DNA of 45,298 nucleotides from Candidatus Odyssella sp. (GTDB lineage: Bacteria; Pseudomonadota; Alphaproteobacteria; Bin65), in the NCBI GenBank assembly GCA_016792765.1, contig JAEULD010000227.1, positions 1 through 45,298 on the forward strand, written 5' to 3'. Under the pieces are notes generated by a model that saw only the letters and a program-made list of their open reading frames with translations, was not told the origin of the DNA and searched no databases. Made by a program: the position numbers and the translations under genes. Positions 1 through 9,688 of this stretch are shown here, one piece after another (the first letter of the stretch is position 1; every line of letters starts with the position of its first letter).

Positions 1-204
1 GATGTTCATGTTGTAGAGCCAGATCTCTCCGTCCTTGACGGTGGCGTAGGCGTCGCCGATGTTGGCCTTGCCCTGGCGCAGCGACTTCACCGCGGTGCCG
101 GCGAGCATGATGCCGGCCTCGAGCACCTCGTCGATGAAATAGTTGTGCCGCGCCTTCCGGTTCTGCGCGGCGTATTTGCGCTCCGGCGCTTCCTTCTTTG
201 CCAT
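1..204 (-). CDS. smpB: SmpB, tmRNA-binding protein (N-terminal part)
   Basis: The 68 visible residues match the start of SsrA-binding protein SmpB, which carries tmRNA to stalled ribosomes for trans-translation. The basic N-terminus leads into [14 protein letters not shown], then [19 protein letters not shown] and WLYNMNI, all SmpB hallmarks of the OB-fold core. The ATG at 204 gives the expected family start. The rest of the gene, including the basic C-terminal tail, lies outside the window. It sits downstream of dapA on the same strand, an arrangement common in alphaproteobacteria, so the two are probably cotranscribed across the inverted repeat at 218-303. Confidence 0.95.
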   Translation of the reverse strand, partial: MAKKEAPERKYAAQNRKARHNYFIDEVLEAGIMLAGTAVKSLRQGKANIGDAYATVKDGEIWLYNMNI

Positions 205-217
205 GGCAAGAACAATC

Positions 218-303
218 GAACAGGAGCCGGGGAGCCGGGGAGGAATGGAAAGGCGCGCATCGCGCGCCGGGATCGATTCTCCCCGCCTCCCCGGCTCCTG
301 TTC
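218..303. repeat. 17-bp inverted repeat with nested hairpin between dapA and smpB
   Basis: GAACAGGAGCCGGGGAG at 218-234 is exactly complementary to 287-303. The 52-bp interior contains a second perfect hairpin (GGCGCGC at 252-258, ATC, GCGCGCC at 262-268). No U-tract follows either way, so a simple intrinsic terminator is not supported. In the dapA-smpB transcript it would form a long stem just ahead of the smpB start codon. It could be a REP-like element or an mRNA processing or attenuation structure. Confidence 0.8.
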
Positions 304-314
304 GCTTCCCTTTC

Positions 315-1214
315 TTACTCCGCCGCGGCGGCTTTCTTGGCGGGCAGCAGGCCGACATGCTCCATCGCGGCGCGCACGCGCTTCTGCGCGTTCTCGCTGG
401 CATGGACCATCGGCAGGCGAACCTCCGCCGTCGCGAGCCCGAGCAGGCTGGCGGCGAACTTCACCGGCGCCGGGCTGGTCTCCACGAACAGCGCCTCGTG
501 CAGCGGCATCAGCAGCTCGTTGATCTTGCGCGCGGCGGCGAAGTCGCCTTTCTCCCAGGCCTTGTGCATGTCGGCGCAGAGCCGCGGCGCCACGTTCGAC
601 GTGACCGAGATGCAGCCGTCGCCGCTCTGGGCGCGCGTCGCCAGCGCCACGCCGTCGTCGCCCGAGAGAATCGCGAACTTCGGCCCGCAGGCGAGGCGCG
701 TCTTGAGCGGCCGCGTGAGATCGCCGGTCGCGTCCTTCACGCCGACGATGCGCGGCAGCTTCGCGATGCGCGCCATCGTCTCGACCGTCATGTCGATCAC
801 CGAGCGCGGCGGGATGTTGTAGATGACGATCGGCAGCTCCACCGCGTCGTGCAGCGCCTTGTAATGCTGATAGAGGCCCTCTTGCGTGGGCTTGTTGTAA
901 TAGGGCGTGACGACGAGCTGCGCGTCGGCGCCCGCCTTCTTCGCGTGCTTGGCGAAGTCGATCGCCTCGGCGGTGCAGTTGGAGCCGGTGCCGGCGATGA
1001 CCGGAACGCGCTTCTTCGCCGCCTCGACGCAGATCTCGACGACCGCCTTGTGCTCCTCGTGCGACAGCGTCGGCGATTCGCCGGTCGTGCCGACCGGCAC
1101 GAGCGCGCTGGTGCCCTCCTTGATCTGCCAATCGACGAGGCGGGCGAAGGCGTCGCGATCGACCTTGCCGTTCTTGAACGGCGTGATGAGGGCCGTGATC
1201 GAGCCTTTGAACAT
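315..1214 (-). CDS. dapA: 4-hydroxy-tetrahydrodipicolinate synthase
   Basis: This 299-residue cytoplasmic aldolase condenses pyruvate with aspartate semialdehyde, the first committed step to diaminopimelate and lysine. Visible are GTTGES (T43/T44), the catalytic tyrosine in IYNIPPRS (Y132, with R137) and the Schiff-base lysine in GVKDATGD (K160), at the positions usual for the family. The frame stays open 59 codons upstream, but [13 protein letters not shown] is the standard DapA N-terminus, so the ATG at 1214 is chosen. Divergent from the lytic transglycosylase gene and probably cotranscribed with smpB. Confidence 0.96.
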   Translation of the reverse strand: MFKGSITALITPFKNGKVDRDAFARLVDWQIKEGTSALVPVGTTGESPTLSHEEHKAVVEICVEAAKKRVPVIAGTGSNCTAEAIDFAKHAKKAGADAQLVVTPYYNKPTQEGLYQHYKALHDAVELPIVIYNIPPRSVIDMTVETMARIAKLPRIVGVKDATGDLTRPLKTRLACGPKFAILSGDDGVALATRAQSGDGCISVTSNVAPRLCADMHKAWEKGDFAAARKINELLMPLHEALFVETSPAPVKFAASLLGLATAEVRLPMVHASENAQKRVRAAMEHVGLLPAKKAAAAE

Positions 1215-1381
1215 GGCACTGTCTCGGAACAAGTTATTGTTTGAACATAACATCTTACCGACGCCGTCCCGCAGCGGCAAGGCGCGCCGGGCCCCTGCCG
1301 GAAGGGGGCGCGCGGACGGATACGTTGACGCGCATGCCGTCTCAAGCGAATTTTGCCGCAATGTCCTGGCCCTGTGGCGGC

Positions 1382-3409
1382 ATGATCGCAAGCTTTCGTC
1401 TTCGGCGGGCCGTCGCGGCAGGCCTGCTCTTGCTGACCGCCGCCGGCGGCGCGATGGCGCAGACGGCGCAAGACGATCTCGCGCCGGCCAAGGACGTCCT
1501 CGCCGCGCTCGAGAAGAAGGACTACGCGAAGGCCCGGGCGCTCGCCGAGGCGCTCAAGGATCCCCTGCAGCGCAAGGCGCTGCGCTGGCGCCTCGCGCAG
1601 ATGAAGGAGATCCCCTACGCCTTCGCCGAGCTTGCCGAGATCTATCGCGGCGTGAAGGACTGGCCGGGCGCGCCGCGCATTGCCGAGCGCGCCGACGAGA
1701 CGATCGGCAACGGCGATACCGCCGACGCGGTCCTTGCCTGGTTCAAGGAGTCGCCGCCGCGCGGCGCCAAGGGCTGGAGCACCTACATCGCCACGCTCGC
1801 CCGTGCGGGCCGGGACGCCGAGGCGCGCGATGCGGCCAAGCGGGCCTGGGTCGCGCTGCTCATGGCGGCGCCGGAGGAGATCGCGTTTCAGCGGCGCTTC
1901 GGCAAATACATCGCGCCCGAGGACGATCGCGCGCGCATCCTCGCGCTGCTCCGCGCGCGCCGCACCGCGCAGGCGCAGGCGCTGTGGGAGCGGGCGACGC
2001 TGCCGGCCGAGGACAAGGCCGCGATCGCGCTGCGCGTCGCGATGCAGACTCGCGCCGCCGCGCCGCACGAGATCGAGCCGGCGATCGCGAAGCTGCCCGA
2101 GGCGATTCGCGACGACTCCGATTTCCGCTTCGACGAGCTGAGCTGGAACCAGCGCGGCGAGCGCTTCGAGGCCGCGGGCAGGCTGCTCGAGAAGCCCGCC
2201 CTCGAAGAACGCGATTCGCGCCGCTGGCGCCTTGCCGGCAGCCGCGTCGTGCGCGAGCTGGTCGACGCCGGCAGCCACGACGCCGCCTATCGCGCCGCCG
2301 CCGGACTGGCCGCCGCCGCCGGCGGCGAGACCTGGGCGACCATGGAGTTCCTCGCCGGCTGGATCGCGCTGCGGAAGCGCGGCAAGCCTGCCGACGCGCT
2401 CGCGCATTTCGCGCGGCTCTACGAGAAATCCGGCGCCGCGATCACGCGCGGGCGCGGCGCCTATTGGGCCGCGCGCGCCGCCGCCGGCGCCGGCGACACG
2501 GAGGCGGAGCGGCGCTGGCTGATCCAGGCCGCCGGCTATCCGCACGTCTTCTACGGCCAGCTCGCGGCCGCGGCGCTGGGCCGCGAGCGGCTCGCCCTGC
2601 CCGCCGACCTGTTCGTGCCCGAAGCCGCGCGCAAAGCGGTGGCGGACGACGAGCGGGCGCGTGCCGGCATGCTGTTCGCGGCGCTCGGCGACGAGGAAGC
2701 CGCGTATCTGCTGCTGAGCCATCTCGCCATGGACGCCGATACGCCGGAGCGCTGGGCCGCGGTGGCCGACTTCGCCGCGAACGGCGCGAAGCGCCGCGAG
2801 GTGGCGGTGCGCGCCGCGCGCCGCGCGTCGGTGCGCGGCGTGCCGCTGTTCGGACCCGGCTTTCCGACGCTCGACCTGCCCGCCGAGAGCAAGGTCGAGC
2901 CGCATTTCGCGCTCGCCATCGTCCGCCAGGAGAGCGAGTTCCACGTCGCCGCGCGCAGCTCCGCCGGCGCGCGCGGCCTCATGCAGCTCATGCCCGCCAC
3001 CGCGCGCGAGCAGGCCCGGCGGCTCAAGCTGCGCTTCGACCTCGGCCGGCTGACCACCGACGAGAGCTACAATCTTCGCCTCGGCACCGATTTCCTCGGC
3101 GACCTCGTCGCGCGCTACGGCGGGCTCTATCCGCTCGCCGCCGCCGCCTACAACGCCGGCCCCGGCAATCTCAACAAGTGGCTCGCCCGCTACGGCGATC
3201 CGCGCCGCGGCAACGTCGACCTGGTCGACTGGATGGAATCGATTCCGTTCGAGGAAACCCGCAACTACGTGCATCGGGTTCTGGAAAATCTCGCGATCTA
3301 TCGGCACCGCGCCGGCCTGAAATCGCTGGCCGCCCAGCCCGGAGCGCTGTGGCGGCCGCACGAGGGCGACGCGCTGAAGCCCGCACCGGAGCTTCCGCCC
3401 GAGCCTTAA
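1382..3409 (+). CDS. Soluble lytic murein transglycosylase (Slt family), copy 1
   Basis: A periplasmic enzyme of about 675 residues that cleaves the MurNAc-GlcNAc bond of peptidoglycan with formation of 1,6-anhydro-MurNAc. A Sec signal peptide (about 1-27, ending AMAQ) is followed by a long alpha-helical superhelix region rich in Ala, Arg and Glu, as in Slt70, and a C-terminal SLT domain. That domain has catalytic E517 in VRQESEF, then [22 protein letters not shown] and EETRNYV. Start uncertain: ATGs at 1334 and 1361 are also in frame, but 1382 gives the cleanest signal peptide and has GGCGG just upstream. The next gene is a full-length paralogue. Confidence 0.9.
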   Translation: MIASFRLRRAVAAGLLLLTAAGGAMAQTAQDDLAPAKDVLAALEKKDYAKARALAEALKDPLQRKALRWRLAQMKEIPYAFAELAEIYRGVKDWPGAPRIAERADETIGNGDTADAVLAWFKESPPRGAKGWSTYIATLARAGRDAEARDAAKRAWVALLMAAPEEIAFQRRFGKYIAPEDDRARILALLRARRTAQAQALWERATLPAEDKAAIALRVAMQTRAAAPHEIEPAIAKLPEAIRDDSDFRFDELSWNQRGERFEAAGRLLEKPALEERDSRRWRLAGSRVVRELVDAGSHDAAYRAAAGLAAAAGGETWATMEFLAGWIALRKRGKPADALAHFARLYEKSGAAITRGRGAYWAARAAAGAGDTEAERRWLIQAAGYPHVFYGQLAAAALGRERLALPADLFVPEAARKAVADDERARAGMLFAALGDEEAAYLLLSHLAMDADTPERWAAVADFAANGAKRREVAVRAARRASVRGVPLFGPGFPTLDLPAESKVEPHFALAIVRQESEFHVAARSSAGARGLMQLMPATAREQARRLKLRFDLGRLTTDESYNLRLGTDFLGDLVARYGGLYPLAAAAYNAGPGNLNKWLARYGDPRRGNVDLVDWMESIPFEETRNYVHRVLENLAIYRHRAGLKSLAAQPGALWRPHEGDALKPAPELPPEP

Positions 3410-3503
3410 CCAAGTCCGACTCCGCGGCGATTCGTATGGCCTCGCCCCGCGGCGGCCTCTACGATGCCGGCGGGCATCCAACCGCCACGACGGGGACGGA
3501 TTG

Positions 3504-5723
3504 GTGGGAGAACCGGGTCGCTACCGCCATCGCGGGCTTGCCGCCGCGCTGATCCTCGGCGCGCTCGCCGCCGTTCCGGCCGCGGCGCAGACGAAGGGAT
3601 TCAATGCCGCCGACGCCGCCCTCGTCGGGAACGCGCTGCGCGCGCTGTCCGGCGGCAATGCCGCGGCGGCGCTCGCGCTGCGCGCGCAGGCGCAAGACCC
3701 CGCTGCGCGCAAGGTGATCGCGTGGCACGCGTTCGTGCGCAAGGATGCGCGCGCGGATTTCGCCGAGGTCGCGGCGTTCCTCAAGGAAAACCCGCATTGG
3801 CCGGCGATGGACCATGTCGCGCGCACCGCCGACCGCTCGGTCACGGCCAAGACGCGCGCCGACCTGCTGCTCGCCTGGTTCGCCGACCGTCTTCCGGAAA
3901 CCGGCGATGGGCTCATGGACGCGGTCGCTGCGCTGAAGTCGCAGGGCAAGGAAAAGGAATCGCTCGATCTCCTGCGCCGGTCATGGGCGCGCATCCGGCT
4001 GACCGACGTCGAGGAAGCGGAAATCATGCGGCGGCACGGCGCCGAACTGCGTTCCGAAGACCACGCCGAGCGCATCGCGCATCTCGTCTCGCTCGGCCAG
4101 AAGCGGCTCGCGCAGCAGCTTCTGAAGAAGGTGCCGCTCGGCAAGAACGATCGCGCCACGGTCGAGGCGCGCTTCAAGTTGCGCGACGAGGCGCTGCGCT
4201 GGCAGCCGGCCGCCGTCGAGGCCGCGATCGCGGAGGCGCCGGCAGCGGCGCGGCAGAGCGAGAGCTTCCTCTACGACCTGATGCGCTGGCACCGCCGCGG
4301 CAACCGGCCCGCGCAGGCGCTCGCGGTTGCCGCGGGCCTGCCCGCCCGGCTCCACGATCCCGAGCATTGGTGGAAGGAGTTCGACATCCTGATCCGCGAC
4401 GCCGTCGGGCGGCGGCAGTATCGGGCCGCCTACGACCTCGCGAAGAACCACCGCCAGCGCGAGGGCGAGAGCCTGGCCGAGGCCGAGTTCCTCGCCGGCT
4501 TCATCGCGCTGAGGCTGCTCGGCCGCGCCGACGCCGGCGAGGCGCATTTCGCCGCCGCGGCCAAGGTGAAGCACTGGGGCTGGGAGGCGGCGCGGCTCGA
4601 CTACTGGCGCGGGCGCGCCGCCGAGGCGCGCGGCGACGCGGCCAAGGCGCGCACGTTCCTCGCGCGCGCCGCCGCCGCCTCCTCGACGTTTCACGGCCAG
4701 CTTGCCGCGCAGCGCCTCGGGCTCAAGGAGCTGAAGCTCGATGCCGTCGCGCCCGGCGCGCCGGACGAGAAATTCTGGGGCGACGAGTTGGTTCGCGCCG
4801 CGCACCTGCTGCGCGCGGCCGGCGACGCGCGCGGCGCGCGCGCTTTCGCGGTGCGCGCGGCCTGGAACGGCGGCGGCTGGTCCGCGGCGCAGCACGCCTA
4901 CCTGGCGAAGTTCGCGCTCGACCTCACGCCCCCCGACCTGCGCACGCAGAGCGAAGTGCGCTTCGCGAAGCTCGCGGCGCGCGACGGCGCGGCCGTCACC
5001 GCCTACGGCTTCCCGACGCTCGACCTGCCCGAGGCGAATGCGGTCGAGCCGGCGCTCGTCTATGCCGTGATCCGGCAGGAAAGCGAATTCATGGCCGGCG
5101 CGAAGAGCCATGCCGGCGCGCGCGGCCTGATGCAGCTGATGCCGTTCACCGCCCGGACCGAGGCGCGCGACGCGCACATGCCCTACGTGCTCAACCGCCT
5201 CACCAGCGACCCGGTCTACAACATGCTGCTCGGCACGCAGCATCTGCAGCGGCTGCGCGCCCTCTACCAAGGCTCCTATCCGCTGATGATCGCCGCGTAC
5301 AATGCCGGCGCCGGCCGCGTCGACCGCTGGCTCGCGCTGCACGGCGATCCGCGCAAGGGCAAGGTCGAGTGGGCCGACTGGATCGAGCTGATCCCGTTCG
5401 AGGAGACGCGCCTCTACACCAAGCTGGTGCTGGAGAACCTCGCCGTCTACCGGCTGCGGCTCGGCGACAGGGTGGACCTGCCGCGCCTCGCCGCGCACTG
5501 GCAGGCGCCGGTGGCCGACCCCGCCTTGTGCAACGCGCTGCTCGTGAAAGAGGAACGCGACGCGCATGCCGCCGTGCCGATCGCCGCCGACAACGGCCTG
5601 CGGATCGCGGCGGCGGACGAGGGCAAGGCCAACAAGGGCCTCGAGGGCGGCAAGAAGCCGGACCAGATACCGGTTCTGCGCAAGGCGAAGGCCGACAACC
5701 GGACCGCCTGGCCGTCCTGCTGA
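3504..5723 (+). CDS. Soluble lytic murein transglycosylase (Slt family), copy 2
   Basis: About 739 residues with the same layout as the preceding gene: signal peptide (AAALILGALAAVPAAAQ), long helical solenoid, C-terminal SLT domain with the catalytic Glu in IRQESEF (about residue 526), [22 protein letters not shown] and EETRLYT. Both copies carry the phrase FPTLDLP just before the catalytic domain, which points to tandem duplication. This copy has an extra tail of about 60 residues rich in Lys, Asp and Ala after the catalytic domain. The start is a GTG (TTG at 3501 is the alternative) behind GGGGACGG. The 94-bp gap from copy 1 allows cotranscription. Confidence 0.9.
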   Translation: MGEPGRYRHRGLAAALILGALAAVPAAAQTKGFNAADAALVGNALRALSGGNAAAALALRAQAQDPAARKVIAWHAFVRKDARADFAEVAAFLKENPHWPAMDHVARTADRSVTAKTRADLLLAWFADRLPETGDGLMDAVAALKSQGKEKESLDLLRRSWARIRLTDVEEAEIMRRHGAELRSEDHAERIAHLVSLGQKRLAQQLLKKVPLGKNDRATVEARFKLRDEALRWQPAAVEAAIAEAPAAARQSESFLYDLMRWHRRGNRPAQALAVAAGLPARLHDPEHWWKEFDILIRDAVGRRQYRAAYDLAKNHRQREGESLAEAEFLAGFIALRLLGRADAGEAHFAAAAKVKHWGWEAARLDYWRGRAAEARGDAAKARTFLARAAAASSTFHGQLAAQRLGLKELKLDAVAPGAPDEKFWGDELVRAAHLLRAAGDARGARAFAVRAAWNGGGWSAAQHAYLAKFALDLTPPDLRTQSEVRFAKLAARDGAAVTAYGFPTLDLPEANAVEPALVYAVIRQESEFMAGAKSHAGARGLMQLMPFTARTEARDAHMPYVLNRLTSDPVYNMLLGTQHLQRLRALYQGSYPLMIAAYNAGAGRVDRWLALHGDPRKGKVEWADWIELIPFEETRLYTKLVLENLAVYRLRLGDRVDLPRLAAHWQAPVADPALCNALLVKEERDAHAAVPIAADNGLRIAAADEGKANKGLEGGKKPDQIPVLRKAKADNRTAWPSC

Positions 5724-5831
5724 CGCCGCCGCGGCCCGACCGCGGCCGCGGATCGGCCACGCCTGCGGTGCGGTTGCCGGTGAAAGCGGGACGGCACTGC
5801 GCTATAAAGCGGCGCCGCCGGAGATTCCTCC

Positions 5832-6521
5832 ATGACCGCGTTCGCGAACATTTCCGCCTGCGTCTTCGACGCCTACGGCACGCTTTACGATTTCAACTCG
5901 GCGGCGGCGCGTTGCCGCGCGCGGCTCGGCGGCAAGGCCGACGAGCTGTCGGCGCTGTGGCGTCAGAAGCAGCTCCAGTACAGCTGGCTGCGCAGCCTGA
6001 TGGGCGCCTATGTCCCGTTCTGGCAGGTCACCGGCGAGGCGCTCGACGTGGCGATGCGGACGCTCGGATTTGCCGACCCGGCGCTGCGCGCCGACCTCAT
6101 GGATTGCTACCGCAACATCGATCCGTTCCCGGACGTCCCGGGCGTGCTGGCACGGCTCAAGGCCGGCGGCGTGCGGCTCGCGATCCTCTCGAACGGCTCG
6201 CCCGACATGCTCGCGGCGGCGGCGCGGCACGCGAAGCTCGATACGATCCTCGAGGCCTCGCTCTCGGTCGACGCGGTCAAGATCTTCAAGCCCGACCGGC
6301 GCGTCTATCAGCTCGCCTGCGATCATTTCGGCACGGCCCCGGCGCGCATCGCGTTCGTCTCGTCGAACGGCTGGGACGCGCACGCGGCGCAGCATTTCGG
6401 CTTCCCGACCGCGTGGCTCAACCGCACCGGCCAGCCGCGCGAGAACCTGCCCGGCGCGCCATTGCACGAATGCAGGACGCTCGCCGACCTGCCGGCGCTG
6501 CTCGGCCTTGGCTCGGAGTAG
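5832..6521 (+). CDS. Haloacid dehalogenase, type II (HAD superfamily)
   Basis: A 229-residue cytoplasmic HAD hydrolase. The nucleophile motif FDAYGTLYDF (D13) has the AYGTL form of L-2-haloacid dehalogenases. Further signs are a small helical cap, LSNGSP (motif II), a lysine in KIFKPDRRVYQ (motif III) and FVSSNGWDAHAA, which also fits that subfamily. These enzymes displace halide from 2-haloacids through an aspartyl ester. Whether halides are the true substrate cannot be seen, since many relatives act on phosphates. The start ATG follows GGAG. The stop lies 3 bp before the next gene, so the two are cotranscribed. Confidence 0.88.
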   Translation: MTAFANISACVFDAYGTLYDFNSAAARCRARLGGKADELSALWRQKQLQYSWLRSLMGAYVPFWQVTGEALDVAMRTLGFADPALRADLMDCYRNIDPFPDVPGVLARLKAGGVRLAILSNGSPDMLAAAARHAKLDTILEASLSVDAVKIFKPDRRVYQLACDHFGTAPARIAFVSSNGWDAHAAQHFGFPTAWLNRTGQPRENLPGAPLHECRTLADLPALLGLGSE

Positions 6522-6524
6522 ACG

Positions 6525-7529
6525 ATGAATGCCCTCGCCCCCGGCCAGACGGCGCTGCCTTCGTTCGACGACGTGCTCGATGCGGCGAAGCGCCTCGCCG
6601 GCCGCGCCCTGGTGACGCCGCTGCTGAACGCGCCGCTGCTCGACGCCGAGCTCGGCGGCCGGCTGTTCGTGAAGCCCGAGCCGCTGCAGAAGACCGGCTC
6701 GTTCAAGTTCCGCGGCGCCTACAACCGCATCTCGCGGCTCTCGCCCGAGGAGAAGCGCGCGGGCGTGATCGCCTACTCCTCGGGCAATCACGCGCAGGGC
6801 GTCGCGGCCGCCGCGCGCGAGGTGGGCTGCCCGGCGACGGTCGTGATGCCGAAGGACGCGCCGCCGCTCAAGATCGCGCGTACCCGGGCGTTCGGCGCCG
6901 AAATCGTGCTCTACGACCGCTACAAGGATTCGCGCGAAAAGATCACGGAGGAGCTCCGGCGCGAGAAGCAGTGCGTGCTCGTGAAGCCGTTCGACGACCG
7001 CTACGTCATCGCCGGCCAGGGCACCGTCGGCAACGAGATCGCCGACCAGTGCGCGGCGCTGGGGGCCGCGCCCGATGCGGTGTTCGTGCCGGTGGGCGGC
7101 GGCGGCCTCATCGCCGGCAGCGCGCTGGCGCTGCGCCACAAACTGCCGAAGACCGACGTGTTCGCCTGCGAGCCCGAGCATTACGACGACACCGCGCGCT
7201 CGCTGGTGGCCGGCGAGCGGGTGACCGTCGACGCCACGACGCCCTCGATCTGCGACGCGCTGATGTCGCCGGCGCCCGGCGAGCTGACGTTCGCGCTGAA
7301 CCGCCGGCTGCTCGCGGGCGCCTTCGTCGTGACCGAGGCCGACGTGCGCCGCGCAATGGCCGCGGCGTTCGTGCATTTCAAGCTCGTCGTCGAGCCCGGC
7401 GGCGCAGTGGGGCTCGCCGCCATCCTCTCCGGCCGCTACGCGCTGCGCGGCAAGACGGCCGTCGTCGTGTGCTCCGGCGGTAATGCCGACCCCGCGCTGT
7501 TCGCGGACGCGATTCGGGACGCCGCGTAG
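6525..7529 (+). CDS. Threonine/serine dehydratase, PLP fold type II
   Basis: A 334-residue PLP enzyme of the threonine ammonia-lyase / serine racemase family. The Schiff-base lysine is K61 in GSFKFRGAYN. SSGNHAQGVA (asparagine loop), GGGGLIAG (phosphate-binding glycine loop) and VCSGGNAD near the end are all present. There is no C-terminal ACT regulatory domain, so it is of the catabolic or short type rather than allosteric IlvA. It would deaminate threonine or serine to a 2-oxoacid and ammonia. The related ectoine-degradation dehydratase EutB cannot be excluded, but no other ectoine genes are nearby. Confidence 0.88.
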   Translation: MNALAPGQTALPSFDDVLDAAKRLAGRALVTPLLNAPLLDAELGGRLFVKPEPLQKTGSFKFRGAYNRISRLSPEEKRAGVIAYSSGNHAQGVAAAAREVGCPATVVMPKDAPPLKIARTRAFGAEIVLYDRYKDSREKITEELRREKQCVLVKPFDDRYVIAGQGTVGNEIADQCAALGAAPDAVFVPVGGGGLIAGSALALRHKLPKTDVFACEPEHYDDTARSLVAGERVTVDATTPSICDALMSPAPGELTFALNRRLLAGAFVVTEADVRRAMAAAFVHFKLVVEPGGAVGLAAILSGRYALRGKTAVVVCSGGNADPALFADAIRDAA

Positions 7530-7601
7530 GGGCGCGCTGCGCGGCCCTCGCCTCGGCGCAATTTCTCCCCGGCCGCAGGTACGGGCCGCCGAACCGCGCA
7601 T

Positions 7602-7630
7602 GAAAAAGGGGCGCACAACCGTGCGCCCCT
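7602..7630 (-). terminator. Intrinsic terminator for the bactofilin operon
   Basis: GGGGCGCAC (7608-7616), loop AACC, GTGCGCCCC (7621-7629) form a perfect 9-bp GC stem, extended by one A-T pair. Read on the minus strand the stem is followed by a run of five T, the classic rho-independent form. It lies in the 163-bp convergent gap between the dehydratase and bactofilin genes, 63 bp past the bactofilin stop. It lacks a T-run in the plus direction. Confidence 0.85.
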
Positions 7631-7692
7631 CTCGAAACGTGCATCCGGCGGCAAGGCGCGCGCAGCGCGCCCCTACGCGTTCGACGCCGCGC

Positions 7693-8193
7693 TCAGATTT
7701 TCGCCTTCTCGCCGGCCGGCGTCGTCAGCAGCAGCTCGCTCGGCTTGTGCGCGCCGTTGGTGGACTTCGTGGCCGTCCCACCCGAGCCCGGACGGCGGCA
7801 GGTGCCTTCGAACACGGCGCCGGCTTCGATGCTGATGGTTTCCTGCGTCACGTCGCTCGCCACCTTGGCCGTGCGCGTCAGCACGACGGCGCGGGCGCGA
7901 ATCTCGCCGTTGACGGCGCCGCTGATCATCGCCTCGTCGGCGATGATCTTGCCGACGACGGTGCCGGTGGCGCCGACCGTGATGTTGCGGCCCTGCACGT
8001 CGCCCTCGACGCGGCCGTCCACCTGGACGTCGCCGTCCGAGAACAGGTTGCCCGCGATGTGGAGCCCCTCGCTGACGATCGAGGGCATGCTCGTCTTCGA
8101 CGTGCGCGGCTTCGGCGCCGGAATGTCCACCGTCTTGACGGGAAGGTCTGCGGGCATGGTCTCGATCGCCTTCTGTCTATCTCTTGAGAACAT
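7693..8193 (-). CDS. Bactofilin family cytoskeletal protein
   Basis: A 166-residue protein with the bactofilin core: short repeating strands built on the SDGDVQVDGRVEGDV / GATGTVVGKI / SGAVNGEI pattern that stack into a right-handed beta-helix and polymerise without nucleotide. Disordered Pro/Lys-rich N-terminal and Ser/Gly-rich C-terminal tails flank it, as usual. Bactofilins scaffold cell-wall enzymes at defined places in the cell. The ATG at 8193 has an AGGA ribosome site and overlaps the M23 peptidase gene by 17 bp, so the two are translationally coupled. In several alphaproteobacteria a bactofilin works with an adjacently encoded M23 endopeptidase, which fits this pair. Confidence 0.95.
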   Translation of the reverse strand: MFSRDRQKAIETMPADLPVKTVDIPAPKPRTSKTSMPSIVSEGLHIAGNLFSDGDVQVDGRVEGDVQGRNITVGATGTVVGKIIADEAMISGAVNGEIRARAVVLTRTAKVASDVTQETISIEAGAVFEGTCRRPGSGGTATKSTNGAHKPSELLLTTPAGEKAKI

Positions 8194-9688
8194 AACGTCC
8201 TGCCGTGAGGAAGTTGGTGGGATCGACGGCCTTGCCGTCGATCAGGATCTCGTAATGGAGATGCGGGCCGGAGCTGCGGCCGGACGAGCCGACCAGGCCG
8301 ATCTTCGTGCCGACTTCGACCTTCTGGCCCTTCTCGGCCAGGATCGACTGCATGTGGGCGTAGCGCGTGCGCACGCCCATGCCGTGGTCGACCTCGACCA
8401 TCCAGCCGTAGCCGCCGTGCCAGCCGGTGAGCACGACGGTGCCGGGGCCGGTGGCCTGGATCGGCGTGCCGGCCTGCACCGCCATGTCGATGCCGTTGTG
8501 CGCGGCCCAGCGGCCCGTGAACGGATCGCGGCGGCCGCCGAAGCCGCTGGCGAGGCGATATTCGCCGAGCGGTGCGACCAGCGGCAGGTTCTTGACCGCC
8601 GTCTGCAGCGACTGCCAGCGCTCGAGCCGGCGGCGGAGGTCGCTCACGCGCTCGTTGAGCGTCTCGTCTTCGGTGTACTTCGCCTCGACCTGCGGCCCGC
8701 CGCGCCCCTTGGTGCCGATCATGCGGTCGATGTCGAGGCCGGTCATGGCGACGACGCGCTCGAGATCGGCCACGCCCTTCTTCGAGCGGTCGAACAGGTT
8801 CTCGACCAGGCGCTCCTGCGAGGCGCGCATCGCGGTCAGCTCGTCTTCGAGCGCGCGCACGCGTCCCGCCAGCGCGTCGCGCTCGCGGCGCAGGCCCTTT
8901 TCTTCCTCGACCTTGGCTTCCGCGCGCTGGCGCATGCGCGCGCTGGCGCTGCGCAGCGACTGCACTTCCTCGTCGAGCGTGCGGATGCGCGCCGAGAACG
9001 CATCGCGCTCTTTCTTGAAGAACTTGCCCTGCTCGATATCGGCCAGCAGGCGCTCGTTGGTGGCGCGCGAAGCGGCCAGCTGCTCGCCCATGTCGCGCAG
9101 CTGCGCGGTGAGCTTGTCGCGGTCGACGCGGAGCTTGGTCTGCTCGCCGAGCGAGATTTCGACTTCCTGGGCGAGCGCCTTCAGCTCGCCTTCGAGCTTG
9201 GAGCTCTTGGCGTTGAGGTCCTGCCAGCTCTGCGACAGCGCCTTGAAGGCGGCCATCGACTCGGCGAGCTTCTGCCGCTCGGCCGGGCTCAGATGGTCGG
9301 TCGAACCCGGCTTGAAGTCATGGGCCCCGCCGGCGACGCGCAGCAGCTCGGCCCGGCTCCGGGCGATGTTCTCGGTCAGGTCCTTGAAGCGCGAGTTGAA
9401 CCGCAGCACCTCGCCCATCAGCTCGCGCTCGCTCTTTCGCGCCATCGCCAGCTCGCGGTTCTTCTCCTGAAGAACCCCGTCGAAGCTGACGAAGTAGAAG
9501 GTGGCGAAGATCGACCAGGAAACGGCCAGCGCGAAGATCGCGCAGAGTCCAGCCTGCGCGCGGCTCGAGAGTACGAAATAACGGACCCTGCCCTCGGTGC
9601 GATAATGGAATTCGCGTTCCGGGAAGAATTCCGCCAAGGTGCGACGTCGAATGCTCAACCGCTCGAGGCGGCGCAGCCATCCGGCCAT
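8177..9688 (-). CDS. Membrane-anchored M23 peptidoglycan endopeptidase with coiled coil
   Basis: 503 residues: a basic cytoplasmic N-terminus (1-43), one transmembrane helix (about 44-66), a long periplasmic coiled coil (about 72-310) and a C-terminal LytM/M23 domain (about 375-492). The zinc ligands look intact: H397 and D401 in HNGID and H478 in HLHYE, with H476 and H445 (RYAH) as catalytic histidines. It should cut peptide crosslinks in peptidoglycan. The layout resembles LmdC-type endopeptidases that bind bactofilin through the cytoplasmic tail. First gene of a two-gene operon with the bactofilin, preceded by an unusual AT-rich promoter region with GANTC sites. Confidence 0.92.
   Translation of the reverse strand: MAGWLRRLERLSIRRRTLAEFFPEREFHYRTEGRVRYFVLSSRAQAGLCAIFALAVSWSIFATFYFVSFDGVLQEKNRELAMARKSERELMGEVLRFNSRFKDLTENIARSRAELLRVAGGAHDFKPGSTDHLSPAERQKLAESMAAFKALSQSWQDLNAKSSKLEGELKALAQEVEISLGEQTKLRVDRDKLTAQLRDMGEQLAASRATNERLLADIEQGKFFKKERDAFSARIRTLDEEVQSLRSASARMRQRAEAKVEEEKGLRRERDALAGRVRALEDELTAMRASQERLVENLFDRSKKGVADLERVVAMTGLDIDRMIGTKGRGGPQVEAKYTEDETLNERVSDLRRRLERWQSLQTAVKNLPLVAPLGEYRLASGFGGRRDPFTGRWAAHNGIDMAVQAGTPIQATGPGTVVLTGWHGGYGWMVEVDHGMGVRTRYAHMQSILAEKGQKVEVGTKIGLVGSSGRSSGPHLHYEILIDGKAVDPTNFLTAGRYVLKR

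Noticed and set aside
1231..1249. Imperfect dyad GTTAT...ATAAC between dapA and the first transglycosylase gene
   Set aside because: Arms of only five bases in an AT-rich promoter stretch; expected by chance.
797..3481. 894-codon open frame on the minus strand opposite the first lytic transglycosylase
   Set aside because: A GC-rich shadow: Arg-rich low-complexity translation with no domains, while the plus strand encodes a complete enzyme. Many similar long frames (for example 3464-7483 and 5802-7616) were dropped for the same reason.
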